Positions 15,574 to 23,387 are shown, counted from the stretch's first letter. The stretch: 44,085 bases of DNA from Clostridia bacterium (GCA_017414715.1 JAFQKV010000068.1:1-44085), one strand, 5' to 3'. Made by a program: numbers and translations. The notes: generated from the letters alone by a model not told the origin.

Positions 15574-15750
15574 ATGAAGAACTGGGTAAAATACTTGATT
15601 GGCATGGTTGTTTTTGGGCTTGTTTATGCATTAATATTATATCTGTTTAAAAGCTTGGGTTGGAAAATGGTTGTTGGTGCTTCAATAATTTATGGTGTGT
15701 TGAATATGGTATTCGATAGAATTGCTAATAAAACCACAAAAAAGAAATAA
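15574..15750 (+). CDS. 58-residue two-helix membrane protein
   Basis: A short AT-rich gene. The ATG at 15574 sits 7 nt after AAGGAG (15561-15566); the ATG at 15568 is too close to that site. The protein begins MKNWVKYLIGMVVFGLVYAL and has two predicted transmembrane helices (about residues 7-26 and 31-48). It ends in a strongly basic tail, RIANKTTKKK, which should stay in the cytoplasm. The start, ribosome binding site and consensus promoter argue that it is expressed. I do not recognise a characterised family. It lies directly after a repeat-rich segment and before a perfect hairpin, like a compact cassette. Possible roles (small membrane regulator, toxin-like peptide) are guesses only. Confidence 0.75.
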   Translation: MKNWVKYLIGMVVFGLVYALILYLFKSLGWKMVVGASIIYGVLNMVFDRIANKTTKKK

Positions 15751-15802
15751 GAAGATTCCAATTTGTCGAACTGCTCGGTGCACTACTTTCAGTCGTTCTT
15801 TC

Positions 15803-15841
15803 GCAAAATAAAAAGCAGGCATCACCTGCTTTTTATTTTGC
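15803..15841. terminator. Bidirectional terminator
   Basis: A perfect 17-bp stem (15803-15819 with 15825-15841), loop CATCA, A-run and T-run symmetrical. It lies between the two-helix gene and the convergent XRE gene. Confidence 0.88.
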
Positions 15842-15845
15842 ATTT

Positions 15846-16883
15846 TCATCCTAACAGAGCCTGAAAATCCTCCCGCTGGCGCAGGGGATCGTAGCACCGG
15901 TTGTTCAGGCCGCGAATAAAATCGTCCAGATCTGTTACGGCGGAGTCAGATGCCGGTTTTTCCTTTGCGATCCGGTTAAAAAACGGCGATGTAAATGCAA
16001 AATTCGTCTGCTTTCCGTACTTGACCATTTTCTCCGCATGAAACCGTGCCTTTTCAAGCTCATGCACAGCTTCGTCATACCGTTGCTCACGGCACAGGAT
16101 CTGCGCCTTATTTACGGCATTATATTGCAGTATATTGTGATAATACTGATAATTTCCATCCGGAAAGAGGGTACGCAGAATGTCTTCTACGGCGTCACAG
16201 CGTTCGACGGAACCTTCTCCAAATTTGAGGTAGAACAGGAACCTGTTGAGATATGCCTCAGCGATTTCCTGTCCAAGCTTGATTTTTTCCTCACCCCGCA
16301 AACACCACAGCAGCAATTCGTTGCGTTTTTCTTCGTCATCATGCTTCTTTGCGTATTCCAGCGCAGCTTCTTTCCGGCCGAGCATGCAAAGGGCTAAAAC
16401 GATCCCGTGCAGCGCTTTGTTATACAGTTTTCGATCGCTGCTGTTTTCCAGAACAAGGTTATAGTGTTTTACGGAGCTTTCAAGAAGTCTGGTATATTCC
16501 GCATTGTCCTGTGTCGGGATTGCAACGTAGTATTCCGCAGATGCAAGCCACTCCACATATTCCATATTCCCGGGATATTCGGCGACGGCACGGCAGGCGA
16601 TCTGATAATTTGCCTCTTTGTCGTCGTGCATCCAGTATTCGTGAAAAGCCGCATCGAATTCGGCTTTTCGCAGGTCTTTCTGATACGTGTCCATCCCCAG
16701 CAGATAGTCGGTCGTTACCTGAAAAAGATTTGCCAGCGGCGGCAGCAAGGAAACATCCGGCATTGCAACGTCATTTTCCCAGCGGCTGACCGCCTGCGGT
16801 GATATGGAAAGCAGCTCGGCAAGACGCTCCTGAGTCAGGCCGGTATCGTGGCGCAGTTTTCTGATCTTCTCTCCAAATGACAT
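15846..16883 (-). CDS. XRE-family regulator with TPR-like C-terminal half
   Basis: A 345-residue protein. Residues 1-65 form a Cro/C1-type helix-turn-helix: MSFGEKIRKLRHDTGLTQER, LAELLSISPQAVSRWENDVA and MPDVSLLPPLANLFQVTTDYLLG, with the recognition helix around SPQAVSRWE. The rest (about 70-330) is alpha-helical and hydrophobic-polar in a TPR-like pattern, probably sensing a peptide or protein, as in many clostridial XRE-TPR regulators. GGAGG lies 9 nt before the ATG. Composition is less GC-rich than the flanking housekeeping genes. It is divergent from a serine hydrolase gene and may regulate it; the intergenic dyads at 16982-17038 are candidate sites. Confidence 0.85.
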   Translation of the reverse strand: MSFGEKIRKLRHDTGLTQERLAELLSISPQAVSRWENDVAMPDVSLLPPLANLFQVTTDYLLGMDTYQKDLRKAEFDAAFHEYWMHDDKEANYQIACRAVAEYPGNMEYVEWLASAEYYVAIPTQDNAEYTRLLESSVKHYNLVLENSSDRKLYNKALHGIVLALCMLGRKEAALEYAKKHDDEEKRNELLLWCLRGEEKIKLGQEIAEAYLNRFLFYLKFGEGSVERCDAVEDILRTLFPDGNYQYYHNILQYNAVNKAQILCREQRYDEAVHELEKARFHAEKMVKYGKQTNFAFTSPFFNRIAKEKPASDSAVTDLDDFIRGLNNRCYDPLRQREDFQALLG

Positions 16884-16924
16884 AGGAAGTTGCCTCCTTT
16901 GTGTTGTTTTTCGGGCCCATGCCT

Positions 16925-16953
16925 ATGATACAGGAAAGTTTTTCATCTGTCCA
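16925..16953 (-). promoter_or_regulatory. Promoter of the XRE-TPR gene
   Basis: Minus strand TGGACA (16953-16948), 17-bp spacer, TATCAT (16930-16925), about 42 bp before the ATG. Confidence 0.65.
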
Positions 16954-16981
16954 TGCATCACTGGTTGAGAGAAGGTAAATT

Positions 16982-17038
16982 CAAAATAGAGTCCCGGGGG
17001 ATATCTATTTTGTACCTGTTGCGGTAAACAATAACCGC
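16982..17038. promoter_or_regulatory. Two inverted repeats in the divergent intergenic region
   Basis: CAAAATAGA (16982-16990) pairs with TCTATTTTG (17004-17012), a perfect 9-bp dyad with 13-nt spacer. GCGGT (17021-17025) pairs with ACCGC (17034-17038). They lie between the back-to-back XRE and serine hydrolase promoters and are plausible regulator sites; no binding is shown by sequence alone. Confidence 0.4.
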
Positions 17039-17084
17039 GCTTCTTTTTCTGTTGAAAATCCGTCATCGCAGCCGTATATTCTCC

Positions 17085-17113
17085 TTGACTTTCCCCTCTC
17101 GCGCGCGTACAAT
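17085..17113 (+). promoter_or_regulatory. Promoter of the serine hydrolase gene
   Basis: TTGACT (17085-17090), 17-bp GC-rich spacer, TACAAT (17108-17113), 31 bp before the start codon. Confidence 0.75.
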
Positions 17114-17144
17114 GAAACCAAGATCAAACCTTGAGGTGAACATC

Positions 17145-18278
17145 ATGGACTTTTCTCCCATTTCCGATTATATTGAAAGCTTTTTCCGCACCGAAAAAGG
17201 CGTGCATGCCTGCGAGATCGAGATCCGCCGCAGCCACGAGACTCTTTTCCGCTACCGCACCGGCTATTTCGATGCGGCAGACACCGTACCTCTGCAGGGT
17301 GATGAGCTCTATTTTCTCTATTCCTGCTCCAAGCCCATGACCTGTGCCGCCGCGCTCCAGTTGGTGGAGGCCGGCAAGCTCGGGCTGGACGATCCCGTCA
17401 GCCGCTATCTGCCGGAATTTGCCAATCCCTATCTTCTGAAGGATGATCAGCCCGTCCCGGCAACGAAGGTCATGACCATCCGCCATCTTTTCACCATGAC
17501 GGCGGGACTTGACTACAACTTCCAGACCAAGCACATCCGCGGTCTTCTGGAGGAGAAGCCCGACGCCTCCACCCGCGAGATCGCTTCCGCCATCGCACGC
17601 GCCCCCATCTCCTTTGAGCCCGGCGAGCGTTTCCAGTACTCCCTGTGCCACGACGTGCTTGCGGCGGTCATCGAGGTCGTCTCCGGCGAGCGTTTCTCCG
17701 AGTATCTGCGCAAAAACATTTGGGATCCCCTCGGTATGACCGACACCGGCTTTGCCCTCACGCCCGAGGTGCGCGAGCGGCTCTGTGCCCAGTATAGCTA
17801 CAACAAGAAGGACGGCCTTGCCGGCGTTCCCGGCACCAACATTTTCATCGTCTCCCCGAATTATGAAAGCGGCGGCGCGGGCATCATCTCCAACGTGTCC
17901 GACTATGCCCTCTTTGCCGATGCCATGGCCTGCGGCGGTGTCGGCGCCACCGGCACCCGCATTCTCCGTCCCGAAACGGTGGACCTTTGGCGCACCGAGC
18001 AGCTCTCCGGCTTTACCATGAACCCCGCCTTCGGCTGCGCCGCCGGCCCCGGCTACGGCTACGGTCTCGGCGTCCGCACCCTCATCGACCGCTCCGGCGG
18101 GCAGAAGAGCTCCATCGGCGAATTCGGCTGGGACGGTGCCGCGGGCTCCTATATTCTGATGGACCCCGACAAAGAAATTTCCATCTTCTTTGCCATGCAC
18201 GTCCTCGGCTGGCCCGGCCTCGTCGGCTGCTGCCATGCCCCCATCCGCGATCTCACCTACGAGATCCTCGGACTGTAA
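17145..18278 (+). CDS. Beta-lactamase-fold serine hydrolase (class C/esterase type)
   Basis: A 377-residue enzyme of the beta-lactamase-related serine hydrolase family (class C beta-lactamase, D-aminopeptidase and EstB esterase group). The nucleophile motif SxxK is SCSK at residues 60-63 (LYSCSKPMTCAAALQLVEAG), and a Tyr in FQYSLCHDVLAAVIE stands where the second-motif Tyr is expected. The typical DDPVSRYLPEF and TIRHLFTMTAGLDY blocks are present. No signal peptide is seen, so it is probably cytoplasmic and more likely an esterase or amidase than a drug-resistance enzyme. ATG 17145 has GAGGTG upstream; the frame extends upstream, but through the promoter. Monocistronic. Confidence 0.88.
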   Translation: MDFSPISDYIESFFRTEKGVHACEIEIRRSHETLFRYRTGYFDAADTVPLQGDELYFLYSCSKPMTCAAALQLVEAGKLGLDDPVSRYLPEFANPYLLKDDQPVPATKVMTIRHLFTMTAGLDYNFQTKHIRGLLEEKPDASTREIASAIARAPISFEPGERFQYSLCHDVLAAVIEVVSGERFSEYLRKNIWDPLGMTDTGFALTPEVRERLCAQYSYNKKDGLAGVPGTNIFIVSPNYESGGAGIISNVSDYALFADAMACGGVGATGTRILRPETVDLWRTEQLSGFTMNPAFGCAAGPGYGYGLGVRTLIDRSGGQKSSIGEFGWDGAAGSYILMDPDKEISIFFAMHVLGWPGLVGCCHAPIRDLTYEILGL

Positions 18279-18292
18279 TTTCATACGAAAAC

Positions 18293-18328
18293 GAGCGCGG
18301 ATCCCCCGGAGGTTCCGCGCTCCTTTTA
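18293..18328 (+). terminator. Terminator of the serine hydrolase gene
   Basis: A 9-bp GC-rich stem (18293-18301 with 18314-18322), 12-nt loop, then CTTTTATT. Confidence 0.75.
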
Positions 18329-18342
18329 TTAAGCGATCCCCC

Positions 18343-18371
18343 TTGCGCAATGCCGGAACATATGGTAGAAT
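18343..18371 (+). promoter_or_regulatory. Promoter of the Na/Pi cotransporter gene
   Basis: TTGCGC (18343-18348), 17-bp spacer, TAGAAT (18366-18371), 58 bp before the ATG. No PhoB-like box is obvious. Confidence 0.55.
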
Positions 18372-18428
18372 GGCCTTGTGATGTGAGAAAATAAGAAGAA
18401 CCCACCTTAAGAAAAGGGAGAAAAACGC

Positions 18429-20186
18429 ATGGATTTTTTCAAAGTTCTTGAGCTTGTCGGCGGCCTGTGTCTCTTCCTGTTCGGAATGAACCTCATGGGC
18501 TCCTATCTGGAAAAATGCGCCGGCTCCCGCCTCAAGGGCATCCTCGGCCGTCTGACCTCCGGAAAATTCACGGGCTTTTTGACCGGTATGGCCGTCACCG
18601 CCGTTATCCAGTCCTCCTCCGCCACCACGGTCATGGTGGTCGGCTTCGTCAACTCGGGACTGATGACCCTGCGGCAGGCCATCAACGTCATTATTGGCGC
18701 GAACGTTGGCACCACCGTCACCGCATGGATCCTTTCCCTCACCGGCATCGAAAGCGGAAACTTTTTCGTGCAGCTGCTGAAGCCCTCCTCCTTTGTTCCC
18801 GTGCTCGCCCTCATCGGCATCCTGCTTTATATGGGCACAAAGAAAAACAGCCGCAGGGATGTAGGTGTCATCCTGCTCGGCTTTGCCACGCTGATGTTCG
18901 GGATGGAGGCTATGAGCGGTGCCGTTTCCGGCCTGCGGGACGATCCCACCTTTGCCTCCATTCTCACCATGTTTGACAATCCCCTCCTCGGCGTTGCCGC
19001 CGGTGCGGTGCTCACCGCCATTATCCAGTCCTCCTCTGCCTCGGTGGGTATCCTGCAGGCCCTCTCCTCCACCGGGCAGATCACCCTTGGCATGTCCGTT
19101 CCCATCATCATGGGTCAGAATATCGGCACCTGTGCCACCACCCTTATTTCCTCCGTTGGCACAAACCGCAACGCCCGCCGCGCATCACTGGTGCATCTCA
19201 TCTTCAATCTTCTCGGCACGACGGCAATACTTTCCCTCTTCTGCCTCGCACGTGCCGTGCTTCCGCTTCCCATTCTTTCCGAAAGCGCGGATGCCTTTAC
19301 CATCGCCGTCTGCCACTCCGCCTTCAATATCGCCTGCACGGTTCTGATGCTCCCCCTCACCCGTCTTCTGGAATTCCTTGCCCTGCGGCTTATCCCCGAG
19401 GACCCCAATGCCCCCGTTGAGAAGGTCATCGAGGTAGACGAGCGTCTCATGGCCACCCCCTCCATCGCCATCGCCCAGTGCCGCAGCCTGACGGCGGATA
19501 TGGCCCGCAGCTGCATCGACTCTCTGCAGTCCGCACTCACCGCTCTGGAAAGCTACGACGATGCCCTGCGGGATCGGGTCTACCGTGAGGAAAAAGATGC
19601 CGACCGCTACGAGGACATCCTCGGCAGCTATCTCGTCCGTCTTAACAGTCATGATCTTTCCGAAACCGACAGTCTCGAGACCGCAAGCCTTCTGCACGTG
19701 CTGGGGGATTTTGAGCGCATTTCCGACCATGCCGTCAATGTGGTGGATGCCGCGCAGGAACTTTGGGAGAAGAACATCGCCTTTACCGGCGGCGCCCGGC
19801 GCGAGCTTGCCATTCTGACCGCCGCCGTCATGGAATGTGCCGCCGGAACGGTCTCTGCTTTCTGCTACGGAGATGCGGCCATGCTTGCCCGCATCGAGCC
19901 GCTGGAGCACACCGTGGACAAGCTCAAGGAAGAGCTTCGCGCCCGACACATTCACCGGATGCAGCAGGGCAGCTGCTCCATCGAGGCAGGCTTTATCTGG
20001 TCTGACCTCATCACCAACCTCGAGCGCGTCACCGACCATTGCTCCAACGTCGCCTGCTGCCTTGCGGAGCTGCCCCACAACTCCATGGACGTGCACTCCT
20101 ACACCCGTAATCTGCGCCGCAACGATACGGATTTTGCCGCGCTCTGTGCGGAGTATGCCGAAAAATATGCTTTGGACGAAAAATAA
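18429..20186 (+). CDS. Na+/phosphate cotransporter with PhoU-like domain (NptA/YjbB type)
   Basis: A 585-residue membrane protein. The first 330 residues form a two-fold repeat of the Na/Pi cotransporter II fold, each with the signature QSSSA segment: AVIQSSSATTVMVVGFVNSG and AIIQSSSASVGILQALSSTG. Residues from about 345 to 560 are soluble, helical and PhoU-like, with the conserved 'F.RISDHAVNV' pattern (LGDFERISDHAVNVVDAAQE) and the later NLERVTDHCSNVA. It moves phosphate with sodium, with the tail probably regulating flux by phosphate status; direction (uptake or export as in YjbB) is unresolved. GGGAG lies before the ATG. The Crp/Fnr gene follows after 24 bp, probably in the same transcript. 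Confidence 0.92.
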   Translation: MDFFKVLELVGGLCLFLFGMNLMGSYLEKCAGSRLKGILGRLTSGKFTGFLTGMAVTAVIQSSSATTVMVVGFVNSGLMTLRQAINVIIGANVGTTVTAWILSLTGIESGNFFVQLLKPSSFVPVLALIGILLYMGTKKNSRRDVGVILLGFATLMFGMEAMSGAVSGLRDDPTFASILTMFDNPLLGVAAGAVLTAIIQSSSASVGILQALSSTGQITLGMSVPIIMGQNIGTCATTLISSVGTNRNARRASLVHLIFNLLGTTAILSLFCLARAVLPLPILSESADAFTIAVCHSAFNIACTVLMLPLTRLLEFLALRLIPEDPNAPVEKVIEVDERLMATPSIAIAQCRSLTADMARSCIDSLQSALTALESYDDALRDRVYREEKDADRYEDILGSYLVRLNSHDLSETDSLETASLLHVLGDFERISDHAVNVVDAAQELWEKNIAFTGGARRELAILTAAVMECAAGTVSAFCYGDAAMLARIEPLEHTVDKLKEELRARHIHRMQQGSCSIEAGFIWSDLITNLERVTDHCSNVACCLAELPHNSMDVHSYTRNLRRNDTDFAALCAEYAEKYALDEK

Positions 20187-20210
20187 TACCACCGGAAAGG
20201 AGCAGGCTGC

Positions 20211-20873
20211 ATGAATTCCATTTCCCTCTCGCGGTGCCGGCTCTTTGCCGGTCTTTCCGAGAATGAGATCGAAGTTTCCCTGCATTTTTTTGATGCGCGG
20301 GAAGAAACCTTCCCCCGCGGAGCGCTCATCTCCCTGCCCGGTGAGCCCCTCCGCCAATTCGGTCTGGTGCTTGCCGGGGCGGTGGAGGTCAGCTGCAGCG
20401 ATTTCAGCGGCCGACTGATGCTTATGGCCAGTGTCGAGCCGGGGCTGACCTTCGGAGAATCCCTCTCCTATCTGGAACGCACCGCAGAGCTCACCATCCG
20501 CGCTGCCGCTGACTGCCGCATTCTCTGGCTCTCTCCCGCAAGGGTACGCGATGCCGCTCCTGCCGCCCCACTGGAGGCAGAGCTTTGCCGCCGTTTCACC
20601 GCCATGCTTGCAGAACGCGCTCTGGCGCAGAATGACCGCATCCAGATCCTTTCAAAGCCCACCCTTCGGGACAAGATCATCACCTTTCTTTCCCAGGCCT
20701 CCCGCCGGGCGGGCAGCGATACGGTCCGAATCGCCCTCGACCGCGAGGGGCTCGCCGCTTTCCTCGGCTGTGAACGCAGCGCCCTCTCCAGAGAGCTTTC
20801 CCGCATGCAGAAGGACGGCCTTATCACCTACCGAAAAAATCTGTTCATTCTGCACAAAGATGAACCGATTTAG
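20211..20873 (+). CDS. Crp/Fnr-family transcriptional regulator
   Basis: A 220-residue regulator with an N-terminal cyclic-nucleotide-binding-like beta roll (about residues 10-130) and a C-terminal winged helix (about 150-215). The sensor part includes CRLFAGLSENEIEVSLHFF and EPGLTFGESLSYLERTAELT. The DNA-binding part includes LRDKIITFLSQASRRAGSDT and DREGLAAFLGCERSALSREL, a classic Crp recognition helix around CERSALSRELSRMQKDGLI. The N-terminal domain lacks the four-Cys cluster of true FNR, so the effector may be heme, a small molecule or redox state; unknown. It lies between the phosphate transporter and an ABC importer whose promoter carries a dyad at -41.5, the likely target. AAAGGAG is the ribosome binding site. 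Confidence 0.9.
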   Translation: MNSISLSRCRLFAGLSENEIEVSLHFFDAREETFPRGALISLPGEPLRQFGLVLAGAVEVSCSDFSGRLMLMASVEPGLTFGESLSYLERTAELTIRAAADCRILWLSPARVRDAAPAAPLEAELCRRFTAMLAERALAQNDRIQILSKPTLRDKIITFLSQASRRAGSDTVRIALDREGLAAFLGCERSALSRELSRMQKDGLITYRKNLFILHKDEPI

Positions 20874-20922
20874 CCATTCCGTTGCAACAGCAACGGAATG
20901 GCTTCGCTTTTGCGGGTATAAT
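20872..20922 (+). promoter_or_regulatory. Activator-type promoter with perfect dyad at -41.5
   Basis: A perfect 14-bp inverted repeat (20872-20885 with 20890-20903, spacer AACA, core CCGTTGC...GCAACGG) overlaps the Crp/Fnr stop codon. The -10 TATAAT is at 20917-20922 and the hexamer 17 bp upstream (CGGAAT) is a poor -35. With +1 set at 20929, the dyad centre (20887.5) falls exactly at -41.5, the position of class II Crp/Fnr sites. It can also fold as an RNA hairpin and end the Crp/Fnr transcript, but the following T-run is short (CTTTTG). Confidence 0.6.
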
Positions 20923-20961
20923 GAGGGTGTAAAATCAAAACCGAAAGAAGGTTATTCTCAA

Positions 20962-21936
20962 ATGAAATTCACCCGCATCCTTTCCGCTGTTCTTCTCCTT
21001 GCGCTGTTCGCCGCCGTTTTCGCCGGCTGTGCCGTTACCGAGGAAGAAGTTACCCTCCGCGTCGGCGGCATGAAGGGCCCCACCACCATGGGTATGGTCA
21101 ACCTCATCCAGGCCGATGCCGACGGCACCGCCGAGGGTGATTACGAATTCACCGTGGCCATCAACGCCGACGAGCTCACGCCCAAGTTCATCAGGAGCGA
21201 GCTGGATATTATCGCCGTTCCCGCAAATCTTGCGGCCAACCTCTATCAGAAGACCGAGGGCGAGGCGCAGCTTCTCGCGCTCAACACCCTTGGCGTGCTT
21301 TACGTTGTTGACAAGAACACCGGCATTACCTCCGTTGCAGATCTCAAGGGCAAGACCATCTATGCCACCGGCAAGGGAACGACCCCTGAGTTCACCCTGC
21401 GCCACATTCTGCAGAAGAACGGCATCGATCCCGACAAGGATGTCACCATCGAGTTCAAGAGCGAGCCCACCGAGATCGTTGCCCTGCTGAAGAGCTCTGA
21501 TTCCGGTGTCGCCATGCTCCCGCAGCCCTTCGTCACCGTGGCACAGACCAACGTGGAGGGGCTGAAGATCGCCCTTGACCTGACCGAAGAATGGGAGAAG
21601 GTGGACACCGACTCCTCCGTGGTCACCGGCGTGCTGGTGGTGCGCAAGTCCTTTGCCGCCGAGCATCCCAAGGCCGTGGAGACCTTCCTTGCGGAATATG
21701 CCGCCTCCGTGCAGCAGATCAATGACGATCCCGCCGCCGGCGCGCCCCTGGTTGAGGAATACATCGCCGTCAAGGCCGCCATTGCCCAGAAGGCCATTCC
21801 CGCCTGCAACCTCGTCTGCATCACCGGCAAGGATATGCAGCCTGTGATCGGCGGTTATCTGGAAGCGCTTCACGCACAGGATCCCGCCGCCGTCGGCGGA
21901 GCCCTGCCCGAGGCCGACTTCTATTATGTCGACTAA
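20962..21936 (+). CDS. ABC importer substrate-binding lipoprotein (NMT1/SsuA-like)
   Basis: A 324-residue exported lipoprotein. The signal peptide MKFTRILSAVLLLALFAAVF ends in lipobox AGC with Cys23 as the lipid anchor. The mature part has the NMT1/SsuA-type two-lobed binding fold: LRVGGMKGPTTMGMVNLIQ, IDKN-like hinge around LGVLYVVDKNTGITSVADLKGK, then TIYATGKGTTPEFTLRHILQ and DVTIEFKSEPTEIVALL. Such proteins bind sulfonates, thiamine precursors, nitrate or other small organics; I cannot assign the ligand. ATG 20962 has AGAAGG upstream; a longer frame begins in the regulator gene and is not used. It is the first gene of an ABC operon and overlaps the permease by 11 nt. Confidence 0.88.
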   Translation: MKFTRILSAVLLLALFAAVFAGCAVTEEEVTLRVGGMKGPTTMGMVNLIQADADGTAEGDYEFTVAINADELTPKFIRSELDIIAVPANLAANLYQKTEGEAQLLALNTLGVLYVVDKNTGITSVADLKGKTIYATGKGTTPEFTLRHILQKNGIDPDKDVTIEFKSEPTEIVALLKSSDSGVAMLPQPFVTVAQTNVEGLKIALDLTEEWEKVDTDSSVVTGVLVVRKSFAAEHPKAVETFLAEYAASVQQINDDPAAGAPLVEEYIAVKAAIAQKAIPACNLVCITGKDMQPVIGGYLEALHAQDPAAVGGALPEADFYYVD

Positions 21937-22693
21937 GGCAGCGAAAAAAAAGAATACCCTCCTGCGGATCGCAGCCGTTGTCACGGCCCTGGTGCTGTGG
22001 CAGGCCGCCGCATGGCTTCTTGATTCAGACATTCTGCTTGCGGGCCCGCTTGAGGTGCTCGGCCGCTTTCCCTTCCTGTGGCGTGAGACAGATTTTCTGC
22101 CCTCCCTGTGGTTTTCCTTTTCCCGCATCATCGGCGGATTTCTGCTGGCACTCCTTCTCGGTACGGCGCTGGCAGCCCTTGCGGGCCGCTTCCGGGCCGT
22201 GGACATCTTTCTTGCCCCCTACATGGTCACCATCAAGACCGTTCCGGTGGCATCCTTCATCATCCTCGCCCTGCTGTGGCTCTCCTCCGCCGGGCTGTCG
22301 GTGTTCATCTCCTTTCTGATGGTGCTGCCCATCATCTACACCAACGTGCTCGGCGGCATCCGCAGCATCGACCCGAAAATGGAGGAGGCCGCGCGGCTCT
22401 TCCGCGTTCCCTGGCTCCGCCGGGTGCTCTATCTGTGGCTGCCCTCGGTCAAGCCCTACCTGCTCTCCGCCTGCAGCGTAGCCCTCGGTCTTTCCTGGAA
22501 GGCCGGTGTCGCGGCAGAAGTCATCGGCGTTCCCTCCGGCTCGGTGGGCGAAGCCATGTACGTGGCAAAAGTCCACCTCGATATGGTGGATCTGCTGTGC
22601 TGGACGGTGGTCATCGTGGCGGCAAGCCTGTTTTTTGAAAAGCTGTTTCTTGCACTCATGCGGGCTCTGTTCCGCGGATTGGAGCGCATATGA
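21926..22693 (+). CDS. ABC importer permease (SsuC/TauC type)
   Basis: A 255-residue inner-membrane permease of the BPD_transp_1 superfamily with about six helices. The cytoplasmic EAA loop is visible as MEEAARLFRVPWLRRVLYLW followed by LPSVKPYLLSACSVALGLSW, with the Gly-rich EVIGVPSGSVGEAM after it. It has the size and pattern of SsuC/TauC-type permeases that pair with SsuA-like binding proteins. The start ATG 21926 lies inside the end of the binding-protein gene (11-nt overlap) and its 3' end overlaps the ATPase start by 4 nt (ATGA), so the three genes are translationally coupled. Confidence 0.92.
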   Translation: MSTKAAKKKNTLLRIAAVVTALVLWQAAAWLLDSDILLAGPLEVLGRFPFLWRETDFLPSLWFSFSRIIGGFLLALLLGTALAALAGRFRAVDIFLAPYMVTIKTVPVASFIILALLWLSSAGLSVFISFLMVLPIIYTNVLGGIRSIDPKMEEAARLFRVPWLRRVLYLWLPSVKPYLLSACSVALGLSWKAGVAAEVIGVPSGSVGEAMYVAKVHLDMVDLLCWTVVIVAASLFFEKLFLALMRALFRGLERI

Positions 22694-23289
22694 AGGATAT
22701 CGTACTGAACCGCGTCTCCTTTGCCTACGAGGGCCATCCCGTGCTGGAGGATCTTTCCCTGACTCTGCCCGCCGGATGCATTACCTGTCTGATGGGTCCC
22801 TCCGGCTGCGGAAAAACCACCCTGTTCCGCCTGCTGTGCGGATTTCTGTCTCCCGACTCCGGCAGCATATCGGGTATTCCCCGCCGTATTTCCGCCGCCT
22901 TTCAGGAGGATCGTCTCTGCGAGGATTTCTCCGCCCTCTCTAACCTCCGCTTCGCCGTGGGCAGCCGTCCCGACCGGACAGAGCTTATTTCCCTTCTGGA
23001 TTCCCTCGGGCTTGACGGAGATTCCCCCGCGCCGGTGCGCACCTTTTCCGGCGGCATGAAGCGCCGCGTGGCCATTGCCCGTGCCCTCGCCGCAGAGGGC
23101 AATCTGCTGCTGCTTGACGAGCCCTTCAAGGGGCTTGACGAGGAAAGCCGCGCCGCAGCGGTAAAGGTCCTGCTTGCCCGTACGGCCGGAAAGACGGTCT
23201 TTGTCATAACTCACGATCCCGCCGAGGCGGAGCTTCTCTCCGCGCCCATATTGGAAATGAGCCCCGGCGGACACATTTCATACAAATAA
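22690..23289 (+). CDS. ABC importer ATPase (SsuB-like, compact)
   Basis: A 199-residue nucleotide-binding subunit. Walker A is GPSGCGKTT (about residue 36), the Q-loop is AFQED, the signature is FSGGMKRRVAIARAL, Walker B is LLLLDEPFKGLDE and the switch His is in VFVITHDPAEAELL. It is shorter than the usual 240-260 residues of SsuB/TauB; the region between Walker A and signature is trimmed, but all catalytic motifs are intact. It completes a binding protein-permease-ATPase importer. No terminator directly follows; the next gene has its own promoter 24 bp downstream. Confidence 0.93.
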   Translation: MKDIVLNRVSFAYEGHPVLEDLSLTLPAGCITCLMGPSGCGKTTLFRLLCGFLSPDSGSISGIPRRISAAFQEDRLCEDFSALSNLRFAVGSRPDRTELISLLDSLGLDGDSPAPVRTFSGGMKRRVAIARALAAEGNLLLLDEPFKGLDEESRAAAVKVLLARTAGKTVFVITHDPAEAELLSAPILEMSPGGHISYK

Positions 23290-23312
23290 TGCATGATTTC
23301 TCCGCAAGGCAG

Positions 23313-23367
23313 TTGCTATTTTGCGAATAATCGTGTATAATAACTTTTGGTGCCGGGAAACGGCACC
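23313..23367 (+). promoter_or_regulatory. Promoter and leader hairpin of the DUF1858 gene
   Basis: TTGCTA (23313-23318), 17-bp spacer, perfect TATAAT (23336-23341). The leader contains a perfect 7-bp hairpin GGTGCCG-GGAAA-CGGCACC (23349-23367) just before the AGGAG ribosome binding site, which could stabilise the mRNA or modulate translation. Confidence 0.7.
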
Positions 23368-23387
23368 GGAATAGGAGATTCAAAACT

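Noticed and set aside
17145-18278. Serine hydrolase considered as an acquired antibiotic-resistance beta-lactamase
   Set aside because: No signal peptide and closer overall pattern to esterase/aminopeptidase members; resistance is not supported.
20872-20903. Dyad considered only as a terminator of the Crp/Fnr gene
   Set aside because: The T-run after the stem is only four bases and is interrupted; the -41.5 placement and weak -35 favour an operator, although both roles are possible.
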